Below are positions 34,458-46,035 of a DNA stretch of 64,000 nucleotides, in pieces. The position numbers were made by a program, and so were the translations under genes. Each line of letters opens with the position of its first letter. Positions within the stretch are counted from its first letter, which is position 1. The stretch spans positions 17,794,001 through 17,858,000 of the forward strand of contig JBANAY010000003.1 in assembly GCA_037952775.1 (NCBI GenBank), given 5' to 3'. The notes under the pieces were generated by a model. The model saw nothing but the letters and a program-made list of their open reading frames with translations. It ran no database searches and was not told where the DNA came from. The stretch comes from Clonostachys chloroleuca. Its lineage: Eukaryota > Ascomycota > Sordariomycetes > Hypocreales > Bionectriaceae.

Positions 34458-36140
34458 TGTGTTGAATTTTTCTAAGTCTCTTGCGAGATGCGGGAAGAAA
34501 TTGGGTCCGTTGTTGATATCCCGTCAAAATCAGAGACCTGTTGAGAGCGAGATGAGAACGAGCACGCAGCGGGGAAGAAAAGCACAAAAAGTTGGATGCC
34601 GTTGAAGGCTGCGCGGGGGCGCGAAAAATGTTAATACAGGTGGACGAAGAGGAAACGCATTGGGTATCTGGTGGTTGGGCCTGGGCTGAACACAAAAAGA
34701 AGAGGCACACAAGCTCGATGCGCATGTGCGGTTTGTATATATTGATGGTTGGTGTTTCGGCGCCATCGCCTCAGCAACCAGAGCACAGACAAGGATTGTG
34801 GGTTCTGACTCGCTGCAACCACTTTAAGGAACCCACTGCATAAATCGGATTTCAGATTTATCCATGGTAGAATTATGCATGCCTAAATCAGACCTGTTTT
34901 TGTTCTAATTGAGCTCCATGCTTGGCCAACACTCATTTGTTGGGCACCCAGGAACCCATTTTCTGTACCATCGCCCAATGCTGGGCCACTGGACGATTCT
35001 TCTGTCCGAGGATAGGATCCCTTGCCTCCACCCGGGAGAGGGTTCGGACTCAGCCCAACCCGCGCCATTGGTATTTGTCGTAGACACAATTGGCACGAGA
35101 CACATTACAGTAAAAGACACCCACGCGCCAGCATCTCCACGCGGGTAATTCCAGGTCGCTTAGTTCGCCGTGCTATGTAAGCCAAGAGGCTGTCATCAAA
35201 GTCTAAAGGTGTGCACGCTAGATGGTAGTTCCGCATGCCTAGTCCTCAAGGACATGCCAATCGGGTAGGAACATGCTAGAACAGGAGCTGAATGCCATGT
35301 GAACAACACAGGCCTTGAGACCTGTCCAAGGCAGGCATAGGACTTAGGCAAGGCCGGCAAGGTAGGACTAACCAGGCTCTGGCCTCGGCCGACGACATTC
35401 TACACCTCTAGATTGGATTGGATAGTTCAATACGGGAAGTGCTATCTATCTATAGCACACAGAAGACCAAGATTAGTGAACCGCCAGATCGGAGAATTGG
35501 CGCAGCGGCCGCCCTGGATAAGAGGTTAGATAGCAAGTACACGTGTCGGGAGCCAGATATTCATGTGTCTAATACTATCGACGTGGTTCTCGTGCATCCG
35601 AGGAGCCGTGAGGGCATCTGCAGGCGTCATGGAATCTGCAGGCACCAGCAGAACCTTACTGCCTTGGGGGCTCACAGTGGCATCGGCAGAGGGCCAAGGG
35701 TCCAAAACTGCCACCTAGCGCGGTAGCTTGGTGGGGCGCCCCAGCCTGTGCCGCATCTACTCGTCATTCAACCCTCGACCTGGTCTCTCCAGCCATCGGG
35801 AACCACCTCACCATCGTCGCGGCCGCCCAGCTTCGCATCGTGCCTGGAGGACTTCGGTATACTTTCATTTATTCCAGTATTTATCAGCGCCCCCAGCACA
35901 TATCTCGCCATAGCGCTCTACCCCTCGGAAATATCCTCTAGACCCCTCCTTGCCGCGAGCTCTGTTCTCGATCCTGGTCCCAAAGCATCCGCACGCAGAC
36001 CCGGTCTAAGAGAAGGTCCTCCTCATCATACATCGCAATATTTTACCCACGCTACGGCTGTTGGCTGTAGCCTGAGTAGTACGACGCGCATCTTTCACAT
36101 AAGATATCCACTCCGTCTGCTTGCTATTTGATTTCTAATA
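34458..36140. other. 1.7-kb divergent spacer
   Basis: Upstream region of cdc14 and of the GGPP synthase gene. A frame at about 35418-35726 shows no known motif and was not accepted. No repeats or RNA genes recognised. Confidence 0.45.
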
Positions 36141-37438
36141 ATGGCATTCGCTTCCCCAAGTGCAATCCCGCCCCGAAGATCAAGCACGGGGCACTCTCAT
36201 TCGAATAGTCTTTCCACTCCTCGCCAACTACTTAAAGCTGTGGATGAGGCCAACTGGCTTGGCCAAAAACAACAGACCACTTCTGCCAACACCCACCAGC
36301 AAGAGACAACTCCCAATCTTCAGCACCCACCACCCAGCTCTAGCCTAGACCCGGGCCGTTCACAAGCCCCATCCTCCAATATGCTTGAGAACCTGCCTCT
36401 CTCATCAACCCCCAACACGAACATACTTGAGAAGCAGCATCTCTCATCATTGGTGGCCACTGCCCCCTATGCCCCCCTCCCCCTCCGGACCCAAACAGGT
36501 ACCGCAATGAAGACCTAGACTTCGGTCCTGCGCGTTCATGGACTGCAGAGAAAGAGGCTGTTGTGCGTGCGCCGTATGACTATGTAATCAGTCATCCTGG
36601 CAAGGACTTCCGAGCCCAGCTTATCGGCGCCTTCAACATCTGGCTCCAGGTGCCACAAAGGAGCCTGGATATCATCACCAAAGTCGTTGGCATGTTGCAC
36701 GAGTCCTCGCTTTTGGTAGATGATGTGCAAGATATGTCGGAGCTGCGCCGCGGGTTTCCCGTAGCCCACAACATCTTCGGCGTGGCACAGACCATCAACT
36801 CGGCAAACTACATCTACTTCTCGGCACTTGTGGAACTACAGAAGCTGGGCAACCCCAAAGCAGTCGATATCTTTGCCGAGGAGCTGGTGAACCTGCACCG
36901 CGGCCAAGGCATGGACCTCTACTGGCGCGACACCCTTACCTGCCCTACAGAGGATGACTACCTCGAGATGGTTGGGAACAAAACTGGCGGTCTATTCCGT
37001 CTAGGCATCAAGCTGATGCAGGCCGAATCCGACGTGGGCATGGACTGTGTCCCACTTGCGAATCTAGTCGGACTCATCTTCCAGATTCGCGACGACTACA
37101 TGAACTTGCATTCACAGGAGTACAGTGACAACAAGGGTATGTGCGAAGACTTGACAGAGGGTAAATTTTCCTTCCCAATCATCCACAGTATCCGAACCAA
37201 CCCGGTAAACCGCCAACTTGTCAACATTCTTAAGCAGAAGACTACCAACATAGACATCAAGAAGTACGCTGTGACCTACATGGAGAGCACTGGGAGCTTC
37301 CAGTACACACGCGATGTGCTGGCTATTCTGCTCGAGCGAGCGGAAAAGACTGCAGTGGCTATTGATGACGGGCGTGAGAAGCTGTATGGAGTCCGAAAGA
37401 TACTGGCCAAGATGGCCGTTCCGAATCCGACCTCCTAA
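36141..37438 (+). CDS. Geranylgeranyl diphosphate synthase (trans-prenyltransferase)
   Basis: Adds isopentenyl diphosphate to an allylic diphosphate to make C20 GGPP, used for Rab/Rho prenylation and for terpenoid precursors. Visible: a disordered Ser/Pro/Gln N-terminus from ATG 36141; the first aspartate-rich motif DDVQD at 36719-36733, within [40 protein letters not shown]; the second motif DDYMN at 37091-37105; and [15 protein letters not shown]. This is the Al-3/Bts1-type pattern of primary metabolism. The N-terminal part and the catalytic body lie in different frames. Either one C is missing in the C6 run at 36472-36477, giving 432 residues, or a 50-bp intron (36499-36548, GTACCG donor, CTGCAG acceptor) joins them, giving 415. 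The segment before [12 protein letters not shown] contains RSWTA, which resembles aligned synthases, so I lean to the missing base. Confidence 0.9.
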
Positions 37439-37776
37439 TAAGCGTTGTTTGTTGGGGAAAGCTTTTCCTTTTCTTCTCCTTCTTCTTCTTACTAATCTTC
37501 TTCTTGGCCTATTGATTTTGTCTTTCTGCTGGAGCGGTAAGAGGATATGCAGATACCAGGTGGTATTCAAAGCCGGACATTTTCATTAGTTCATATGACA
37601 GCGATGCAAATATGACCTTTCACTTTTAATTTCATTATACTTCTCTCTCCCAGTGACTCTTCCGATATCAGACAATAAGTGTCCCGACTGGGTGTACACT
37701 GTGTTACATGAATGTTCCTGGTGATCGTACATAAGAAATGTGAAAAACAACGCTTATACTAACTAACTAGCTCTTG
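37439..37776. other. Convergent 3' region with CTT-rich tract
   Basis: 338 bases between convergent genes. It contains CTT/CTTCTT-rich sequence at about 37460-37505 and is otherwise AT-rich. No gene. Confidence 0.55.
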
Positions 37777-39294
37777 TTAAATGGGCGTCTCTGGCTCTGC
37801 TTTTCTCTTCACGAGTCGAACCCATCTTCTCCGCCTCCATTTTCCTCTCCGCCCTCCCCCGTCCTCACCTTCCTCCCAACTCGTCTGGGGGAAACCTCTC
37901 ATCGATCCCGATTTCGGGGCTTCGACGACGCCGACTTGCTCCTCTCTTTCATCGTACATGTCATAGACCCATCTCTCGCCCTCCGTCTCGACCTCTACTC
38001 CCGTGATGATCCGCTCCTCCACCCATTCTCGGCTCCAGAGATCCAGTGCCCACTTCTTCTCGCTCCACTCCCACCCCTCGGGCGCGAGGACATCTTCGAA
38101 GAAGCGCGTGCCTCGGGGCCGGTCGCCGTTTATGCGGGCCTGGGAGAGGGGGTCGTAGGGCGAGGAGGTGAAGAGCCAGGGGTGCCACTCGCCAGCGTCG
38201 GAGACCTGCTGCAGCTCGAAGACCTCCACCTCCCGGGTCTCCGGGGCCTCGTCGAGGATGACGTCCGTGGCGACCCAGTTGTCGAGCCAGGACCTGGCCT
38301 CCTTCTCGCGGGGCTGCACGTACTCCTGGTGGGAGCTCGCGACGAGCCGGGTCACGGCCGGGTGGCCCATGCAGACGACGGCCCAGCCGATGACGAGGAA
38401 GACGAGCCGCCAGGGCATGAGGTGGGCGGAGACGGTCATGAAGACGCCGCCCACGGTGAGGAACGTGAAGACGGCCGACGAAAGGGCCTCGTTGCTGAAG
38501 TTGGTCACGGGGAGCAGCAGGGCGACGACCTGGTCGTGGACCTGGCTGAAGTCCTCCATGCAGTTCTGCAGGTCGCGCATGTTGCGGAAGAAGTCCTTGC
38601 TGAGCTCCTTGACGGGCCGCACCGTGGCCGCGGGGGCGAGCGGCGGACCGCGCGGCGAGTACCCCACGTTCTGCTCGCTGGAGAGCGTCCCCTTGGGAGG
38701 GGCCGGGTGCCGGGCGAGGAAGCCGGGGATGAAGACGCCGAGCAGGAGGACGATGATGGGCAGGACGGTGATGAGGTACGGGTCGAGGCATACGAAGGTG
38801 TAGACGGCGAGCAGCGACATGGTCCGGGAGGGGATCTGCCAGGACAGCAGGTGCCCGACGCGGACCTGGAACTTGAACACGACGCCTATGCGGGCATTGA
38901 AGCGGCGGAAATTGTTGGACATTGTGGTGATATTGAAGTTGGGTCGCTCCGCGTAGGCGGGCGCCGCATCATCGGTGCCGTCGGCGCCAGCATCTTGGTC
39001 GGCCGGGATGACTTGCTGGAGGAGCCTGTTGGGTTGGCTAGTTAGACCGGTGTCATGCTTTGCTGCGTGATCTGATGGAACTTACTTCTCTACCAAGCGG
39101 TCCTGGATGCTGGCCTTCTCCCGGATGGTTGCAAGGCCGCCCCGCAATCCGGTCAGAGGCGACGGCATCAACGATGGGCCATCGTCGGGCTTTGGGGTGG
39201 GTTTCTCCTCGGGCTTCGACTCGGTGTCAGGTTCGGAATCGCTCCTGGTATTGTCCTGTGAGGCTGCCAGGAGCTCGGTGGTGAAGTCGTCCAT
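37777..39294 (-). CDS. Integral peroxisomal membrane peroxin (Pex24-domain, Pex28-32 group)
   Basis: Controls peroxisome number and size, and ER contacts, in fungi. Exon 1 is 39294-39086 and exon 2 39025-37777, with a 60-bp intron (GTAAGT donor, AACAG acceptor), giving 485 residues with intact frame. The N-terminus is acidic and disordered. A membrane-associated segment follows (LLSWQIPSRTMSLLAVYTFV, then LITVLPIIVLLLGVFIPGFLA), with a further hydrophobic stretch around AVFTFLTVGGVFMTVSAHL and LVFLVIGWAVVCMGHP. The C-terminal part has dysferlin-like DysF signatures (VEVFELQQ, EWHPWLFTSSPYDP, WEWSEKKWALDL, WVYD). This architecture is specific to Pex23/24/28-32 proteins. The exact paralogue cannot be fixed. 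A basic tail (RRGKWRRRRWVRLVKRK) ends the protein. Confidence 0.9.
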
Positions 39295-41816
39295 GGCGAA
39301 GTCGATGGGGTAGATGCGCTCCGATGGCGCGCGTTCACGTCATGGCTGTTTGACGTCGGGACGAAGGACGGGCGGGCTGGCTGTCAGAAAGCATGTGAAA
39401 CTCCTTCCGCTAAGGGTAACACTACTGAATCGGCACGGGTACAAGCTCTCACCCTGCCATTGCCGTGTGTGTGGGCGCTAAAAGCTGGGGTCTCGTGCGC
39501 TAATGGCCAAACAGCTGTGCAACATGATTCTTGGACTCAAGGCTTGTGGCTAGACGAGTTTGAAACCAAGGTGCCTAGTCATGGTGGTTAATTTTGATAG
39601 ACGGCCAAATCAAATCCCTTGGATTCAAATCCAGGTAGTGATCCAGGTATAGTTGCAAGCCTGCGGATAGTCGTTGGACCCTGCTGGTTGATCGCAGCCT
39701 TACCCTGTAATACATGTAACATCGATGGTTTTGTCAGTATCAATTTAGGCAATATCAACATTGTGTCTCGATGTTTAGTCTTATCGGAATGCATTGAACG
39801 TGCGCAGGTGATCGCCTCTATTCTTGATAGAGCATACCTTTGGTGGGAACAGCTGAATCGATGTATGAAATAGGTGCGGATGTTTGTACGGTCTGGTTGC
39901 TGGTTGAGTGCTAGTGAGGTTTTCTTATACAGCCATCCCCGCTAGAACATAAGGCTAGTAGACCCCTTACATTTGCCCAACATAGATCTCCTTGACAAAG
40001 AACAAACAGCAGAAAAAAACAATGTCGAAAAGATTGCTCCCAATACCTGATCACTCACCCAGGGGTTTCCTTCCTGCCGATGACCGCCTCATTAGGGACT
40101 GCGAATTGTCGGTTTGATGGGACACGCATTCCTCTTTCGGACTGCATCCCGACCCTACGGTGGGCGGTAAGATGCGGATGGAGAATCGCGAGCAGCCCTT
40201 GTTGGCAATCTGAACTCGTGCTGGGGCAACAGCGTCGCCAAAACAACAGATGCTGGTAGGAACCTCGGGGAGAGCACAACTGATTGGGTGATATGGGGCA
40301 TTGCCGGCATTAAACCCCTGCCTTTGCTGTCTTCGGTTCTCCCCTTTTCTCTGCCTCCGTAGTGGTCGCGATATTCCACTCGTGTCTCCAGATGCGGTCG
40401 GTAAAGCTGCATTTCTGGCCAAGGCAGACGCAGTCCGCTTCCACCGCGTGCACGGCACGTTGAATGCACCAATACCCGTAACGAAACAAGAATATGCCCC
40501 TTAAGAGTTTCTAAAACCAGGCATGGCCTTGCTGCCCAGCATTAACCACTGAGCTTACTTCCCAATGCCCTGTATCCGTCTGGTGACTGGCTGTCACGCC
40601 GCATCCGGCGGGACCCTTTGCGCTAGTGGCCAATTCCGATCACCAACCGTCCCCATCGCTTTCTTTGGAAGTTGCAGCTCAATTGAAGGGCCTGAGGCCG
40701 GGACTGCCAACGAACACTGATGCAGTGCCTTGCTCGGATTCAATGCGCCATGTACGAAGTAATTTCAGTTGGAGCTGGGGCGGGGTGGCAGGCTGGAGTG
40801 CTATTGATATGTGCCGACCTCCTCTTTGAGATTGCTACGGGCCTGGATAGTACTTACATTTCCGTCTAGCGGTTGGTCAGCTGGTACATCAATCCCCCTA
40901 CTTTTGCAGTTGCGGTAGAGGTAGCTGTCGAGTCCGCGTCGTGAATACTGGGTCGTGGAGCTGCTTGTCTGTAAGGTTGTGGTGCAAGCACCCCTGTACC
41001 TCCCCACTGAGTCCCTCTGCACCTTGTTAAGGGGTTGGGGTGACCGCCTGGAAGGTAGCCGTACTGGGGCTCCAGTCGCCATCTATCTGACCCCCAGCCC
41101 CTGGTTTTACTGGTCGACATCCCCCAAAATGGGGACCGAGAGCCACTGGGTCCAAATCACACATTGCCTGTAGCGGTACCGCTCACAGACCAGTAGCTGG
41201 TACAGTGGCGCATTGATCCCTCCTTTCGAAAAACAAGCCTCCGTTCCAACTCCTGGCAATCCAGCAGTTCAAGGCCAATTCCATCTGCCACCCAACCTCG
41301 ACGCTCTCGCAGCTGGTCCTACGATTCCACCTGGAGTTCACGAAGCTCATCAGGCCTGCACCCGCTCGTCGTCGAACCCGTCCGCGTCCAGAATATGAGG
41401 TAGCCGTTCGAATGCACTCAGCTCCCTGACAAGGACTGAGGCGAGGCTTTCCCTGTGACCTGTTCCCGTTATTCGTGAACAGCATCACCCATCGCCGAGA
41501 TCTGGTAAAGGACGCCAGTCCAAGCTTCTGGAACCGAAATATCCTCACATTCTGCTGGCTCCATGACTAGGGGGCATATATTCCTGGCTGAGCCACGCCC
41601 GGCATCTCAAACTCCCACTCGATCGTAAGCTTCTGAACTCGTGCACTTGTCTTCCTCGCCCCCACCGCGAACAATTCATGCTACATTCCCCCTTTCTCTG
41701 GAGGAGCTGGGAGACTAACCATCGCGCCCGTCGAAAGAATCGAGAAATCCTCCTCCAACTCGTCACTTCAACCCCCTTTGCCATCGTCGAGACGAGGCGT
41801 GGCCACCGACGCCCAA
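39295..41816. other. 2.5-kb divergent spacer
   Basis: Promoters of the peroxin gene (-) and the DYRK kinase gene (+). Several frames under 140 codons overlap on both strands without motifs. Sequence near 41560-41816 is C/T-rich and probably the kinase leader. A tRNA-like T-arm at about 39615 was examined and rejected. Confidence 0.45.
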
Positions 41817-44800
41817 ATGCTCAGCGCATCATCATCCAACAACCACTCCCTATTTTCATTTAGTCGGAATGGGGAGTCTACTCAAACTGCTAGCGACTCG
41901 ACCGGATCTTTCGATTTTCTCCCTTCCGTGAGTTTTGATGATCTGCAAACGAGCCTAGAGTCTGCCTCGACCGAGTTCGCTCTCACGCAGTTCCCATCCC
42001 CGACCGGCGCTGGAAGCATACTCGATCGCCAAACCGCTACACGGGACAACATCATGCATGAGAAAGCCAACATCACCCAGCCCATCAACGGGGCATCTCG
42101 TGTCGCTGTGCCTACTGGCACAAGGCCGGGTCGATCTGGCTCCATCCTTCGCAGACCGAGCACTTCGAGTCGTCAACCTAGTGTGTCGTCTGTCAAGTCA
42201 TCCACTTCTGGGATCATGGAACCCCCAAGGACGTCAACAACTACGGTGCGCACTGCTGCACGCCGTCAGAGCCACCACCCCCGGTTTCGAGTGTGAATTC
42301 CGCGAAGCAACCACGTAAATCCATTGGTCCTGGTGTGCTGGGCGATGCCTCAAGCGATACTTTTGCTAGCGCGCAGCGAAGGCGCCCTAGTTTGTCTGCC
42401 GACAGAGGCGACACTTCCAGGACCTCCATAGATACTTCGGGCGTTTCCCTTGTCCCTTCCATGTCCCGGGCTATGAAGGCGAAATCTGTGCAGCCTCTAC
42501 AGCACTCGAGCCACGGAGGCATGTCCCTTGGGGATAACTTGGCACCTGAGTCAAACCGAGCCTCGACACTGACTCCACGCTCTCCGCGCACGGGTGGGCA
42601 GCTGTCTACACCTTCATCCTCCGCGAGAAGAGCGTCGATGATGCCTGGATCACATCATTCTAACCATGCACATGGACTTGGAGCCAGGACAATCAGCCCG
42701 ACTGACACTCGTAGAGCGAAACGTTTATCAACGATGCCTCCTTCGCAGAATCTCTCCCAGGTCCCCACGAGTGTGCCCCCTCCCCCTCCAGTATCTATGG
42801 ATAATCGAATCGAGCGGCCAGACTCCAAATCTCCTTCTATGATACCGCGAAAAGCGTCTGGCACGCCATCCTCTGCTCGGACCACCCCCGACGTTAACAT
42901 GAACCGAAAATCGTATAGCTCAGGGCTTTCTATCGGATCAAATCTAAGTTATAACACGGTCAGGACATCTATTGGGTCTTCCGCGCAGCCACGGATCCCC
43001 CAATCCTCCTCTAGCTCCCGCTTGCCGGCTCCAAAACACGTCACCATGCATAACACCATGCCCGCCGAAGACGAGGAATTTGTACCGCCAGTCCCCGCAA
43101 TTCCCAAGGCCTATGAATCCCCCGGTGGCTCACCTGCGAGCTCGCTTTTCATGGACAAGAGGCAAGTGCTTTTGAGTGGGAATGATGCTACTAGCATTCA
43201 CAGTACTAGCCAAGGCAGTATACATATGCCCGTGCAGCCGGAGCCATCCAAAATATCACGCAGGCCGAGCCACAGGAAGAGCTCCTATCTTCCCGCTGCC
43301 ACCAAGGATGACGACAAGTCTTCCGCCTCATCAAGTCATAGAAAGAATCTACAGCCTCTAAGCCTGCCACCCCTTAATCTTGGTCCCCTGAATATTCCTG
43401 TAGGGAAATCGCTTTCAATGCGGGAACCTGCGACAGTCAATAGGAATGTTAGCCCTCCCCCGTCACGTCAAATACCCAAGACACCATCGACTCCTATGAC
43501 GGCTTCTAGGAGCACCTTTTTCTCCAAAAGCCGATACGATGATACTGTTGAGTTGCCAGTCCTTAGAAGCAGCAGCTCGATCCACATGTTGCATCACGCA
43601 GCTGAGACTCCGCCTCCTCTAGCAAACTCTCCCGATTCTTCTCTTATTTTCAAAGAAAGCGATTTTAAACCAAGCCTTTCTCCTTTTCTCTCATCTTCTG
43701 CGCCTAAAGCGGGAGGCTTTGATCATACATTCCTGAAGCGATCTAAGACTGGCGAGGATTTGAATGTTACTGCGCCAATTCCGCAAGAGCGGACTCAACA
43801 AAAACCTGCAGGACCTCGGGCACCGAAATCTGAGAAGCCCAAGTCTCCTACGCCTGGCCCTAGCGCTGAGGAACCAGACACCCCCTCGTCTATGACATCT
43901 TTGAGACGTAAACTCAGTCTATCCTGGAAGCGAGGCCATTCAAAGACGGCTACCTCTGGAACAACGGGCTCCTCGGATTCCAATGAGAAGGGTCACGCTC
44001 AAAGCCAACAGCAACGACAACAGCCACCCACCCCCTCCCACCAACCAGCTGTTGTGAGACAGGACAGTATGCCACCCCCTCGTATTCCAGTTTCCGCTAC
44101 TGTCAACAACTTGTCTTCGAAAAAGCAGGCAAGCCCAACACCCACAGTCAAGTCCACTGGGGGTGGTGGCTACCTTGAATCACGAAGGCGGAAGAGCTCC
44201 GCTGCTGCTATGGGTAACTTCGTTTCCCATGACCGGACAAAGAGCGACACGTGGGGAACAGGAAAGAAGGAGACTCCTGATAGCTCCACTATGCCTACGG
44301 CACGCAACCCCTCCGTGATGCACAAGTTCTTGAAGTCACGGACATCATCCAATCCCTCGGCTCGTACCTCAACCGATGCTTGGACTGCAGATCTTGATAA
44401 GGACGATCTGGCTGCCGAGGAAGAGATGAGGAAGCTTGGCTCTCGACGAAAGGAGACCGACATTGCTGCCCGGACAATCGATGCTCTTAGGAAGAGAGCC
44501 ACGCCCAAGGAACGTGTCGGACCACATGAGGCAATTCGAATTGCCATGTTGAATATTTACGAACGTGGTGAGATTATAGACTACAACGATATTTATTTCT
44601 GTGGTACTCAGAAGGCCCAAAAAGTGGTTGGAGACTTGCACTCGGATGCTCCTAATTTTGGGTATGATGATGAACGCGGCGACTACACTATCGTGACCGG
44701 AGACCACCTGGCTTTCCGGTACGAAATCGTGGATGTTCTTGGAAAAGGAAGCTTTGGACAGGTGGTTCGTTGTATTGATCACAAGCTGGGTGTTCTTGTT

Positions 44801-46035
44801 GCTGTCAAGATTATCCGGAACAAGAAGCGGTTCCATCAGCAAGCTCTTGTCGAAGTCAATATCCTACAGAAGCTTCGCGAATGGGTATGTTAAAGCTCTC
44901 GATGAAACTAACGGTATAATCTGAAGCTAACTTCATTCTAGGACCAAAATAGCAAGCATAGCATGGTGCGATTCACTCAGAGCTTCTACTTCAGGGGTCA
45001 CCTCTGTATATCAACCGAGCTCCTGGATATGAACCTGTACGAGCTCATCAAGGCGCACCAGTTCCGAGGATTTTCATTGCGCATTATCAGACGCTTCACG
45101 AAGCAGATTCTTAGTTCTTTGAATCTTCTCAGCCACAAGAAGGTCATCCACTGTGATCTAAAGCCAGAAAACATTCTTCTACGCCATCCACTTCACTCCG
45201 AGATCAAAGTGATTGATTTCGGGTCAAGTTGTTTCGAGACAGAGAAGGTTTACACTTACATCCAGTCCCGCTTCTATCGCTCACCTGAGGTTATCCTTGG
45301 AATGACATATGGCATGCCGATAGATATGTGGAGTGTCGGTTGTATTCTTGCGGAATTATATACTGGTGTGCCCATCTTCCCCGGTGAGAACGAGCAGGAG
45401 CAGCTGGCTTGCATTATGGAGGTCTTTGGTCCACCCGAGAAGCATCTTATAGAAAAGAGCACGAGAAAGAAGCTCTTCTTCGACTCGATGGGCAAGCCCA
45501 GGCTGACAGTCTCCTCCAAGGGACGCAGACGCCGCCCTTCGTCCAAAACCCTACAGCAAGTGCTGAAGTGTGACGACGAGCCCTTCTTGGACTTCATTGC
45601 CCGCTGTTTGCGCTGGGATCCCGACCGCCGTATGAAGCCGGAGGAGGCCATTCGCCACGAATTCATCACTGGAAAGAAACAAGTACCGTTGAGAATCGCA
45701 AGCCGGGAGGCTTCTCCCGTAAAGAGACACAACACGATATCGGTAACTCGACCTCTCCCAGAGCCCCCTCGGGCGGCGTCAAGATTGGAAACACTATGCG
45801 CAGCGGCCAGAGCCCCCACAAGCCAGTGTCTGGCACCGCCCGACGGATTTCCGGCGCCACGGCCCCCACGACAGCTAGCACAATGAAGCGAGCGAGCACG
45901 AACACCAGCGCCTCTGGGATTTCTATGGGAACGAGCAGCCTTCCGCGCATCGCAGGGCGTACAGCTAGTGGGAGTATTGTGAAATCGGACCTTGCTGCGG
46001 CTGGTGCAACAGTGGCGATGGGCCGTAAAGGATAG
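41817..46035 (+). CDS. pom1: DYRK-family dual-specificity protein kinase, Pom1 type
   Basis: Pom1-type kinases set cell polarity and the division site from the cell tip. About 900 Ser/Pro-rich disordered residues precede the DYRK homology box (NFGYDDERGDYTIVTGDHLAFRYEI) and the kinase domain: LGKGSFGQVV, VAVKIIRNKKRF, catalytic HCDLKPENILL, IDFGSSC, and the activation-loop VYTYIQSRFYRSPEVILG with the autophosphorylated second Tyr. One 57-bp intron (44885-44941, GTATGT donor, GCTAAC branch) lies inside the N-lobe. Two breaks of the same kind occur: C5 at 42278-42282 and C5 at 45764-45768. One added C at each makes both exons whole codons, for 1,387 residues ending AAGATVAMGRKG. ATG 41817 is chosen from MLSASSSNNHSLFSFSRN; an upstream exon is possible. 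A Yak1 assignment is less likely given the DYRK box spacing. Confidence 0.9.

Noticed and set aside
35418..35726. 102-codon frame, suspected retroelement relic
   Set aside because: No integrase, protease or reverse-transcriptase motif, and no terminal repeats around it.
10223..37438. Secondary-metabolite cluster made of the SDR, GGPP synthase and methyltransferase
   Set aside because: The genes are spread over 25 kb among housekeeping genes, the synthase has the primary-metabolism motif pattern, and there is no terpene cyclase, P450 or PKS/NRPS.
37774..39045. 423-codon plus-strand frame opposite the peroxin gene
   Set aside because: Low-complexity Gly/Asp/Glu/Val composition typical of the antisense of GC-rich coding DNA; the minus strand has clear DysF and membrane features.
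39600..39650. tRNA-like T-arm (GGATTCAAATCC)
   Set aside because: No A box at proper distance, a mismatch at the base pair closing the T loop, and no acceptor stem.
3770..45768. Programmed -1 ribosomal frameshifting at each C or G run
   Set aside because: The runs differ in length and context, lack a consistent slippery heptamer with a downstream structure, and occur twice in several genes; sequencing error explains all of them more simply.
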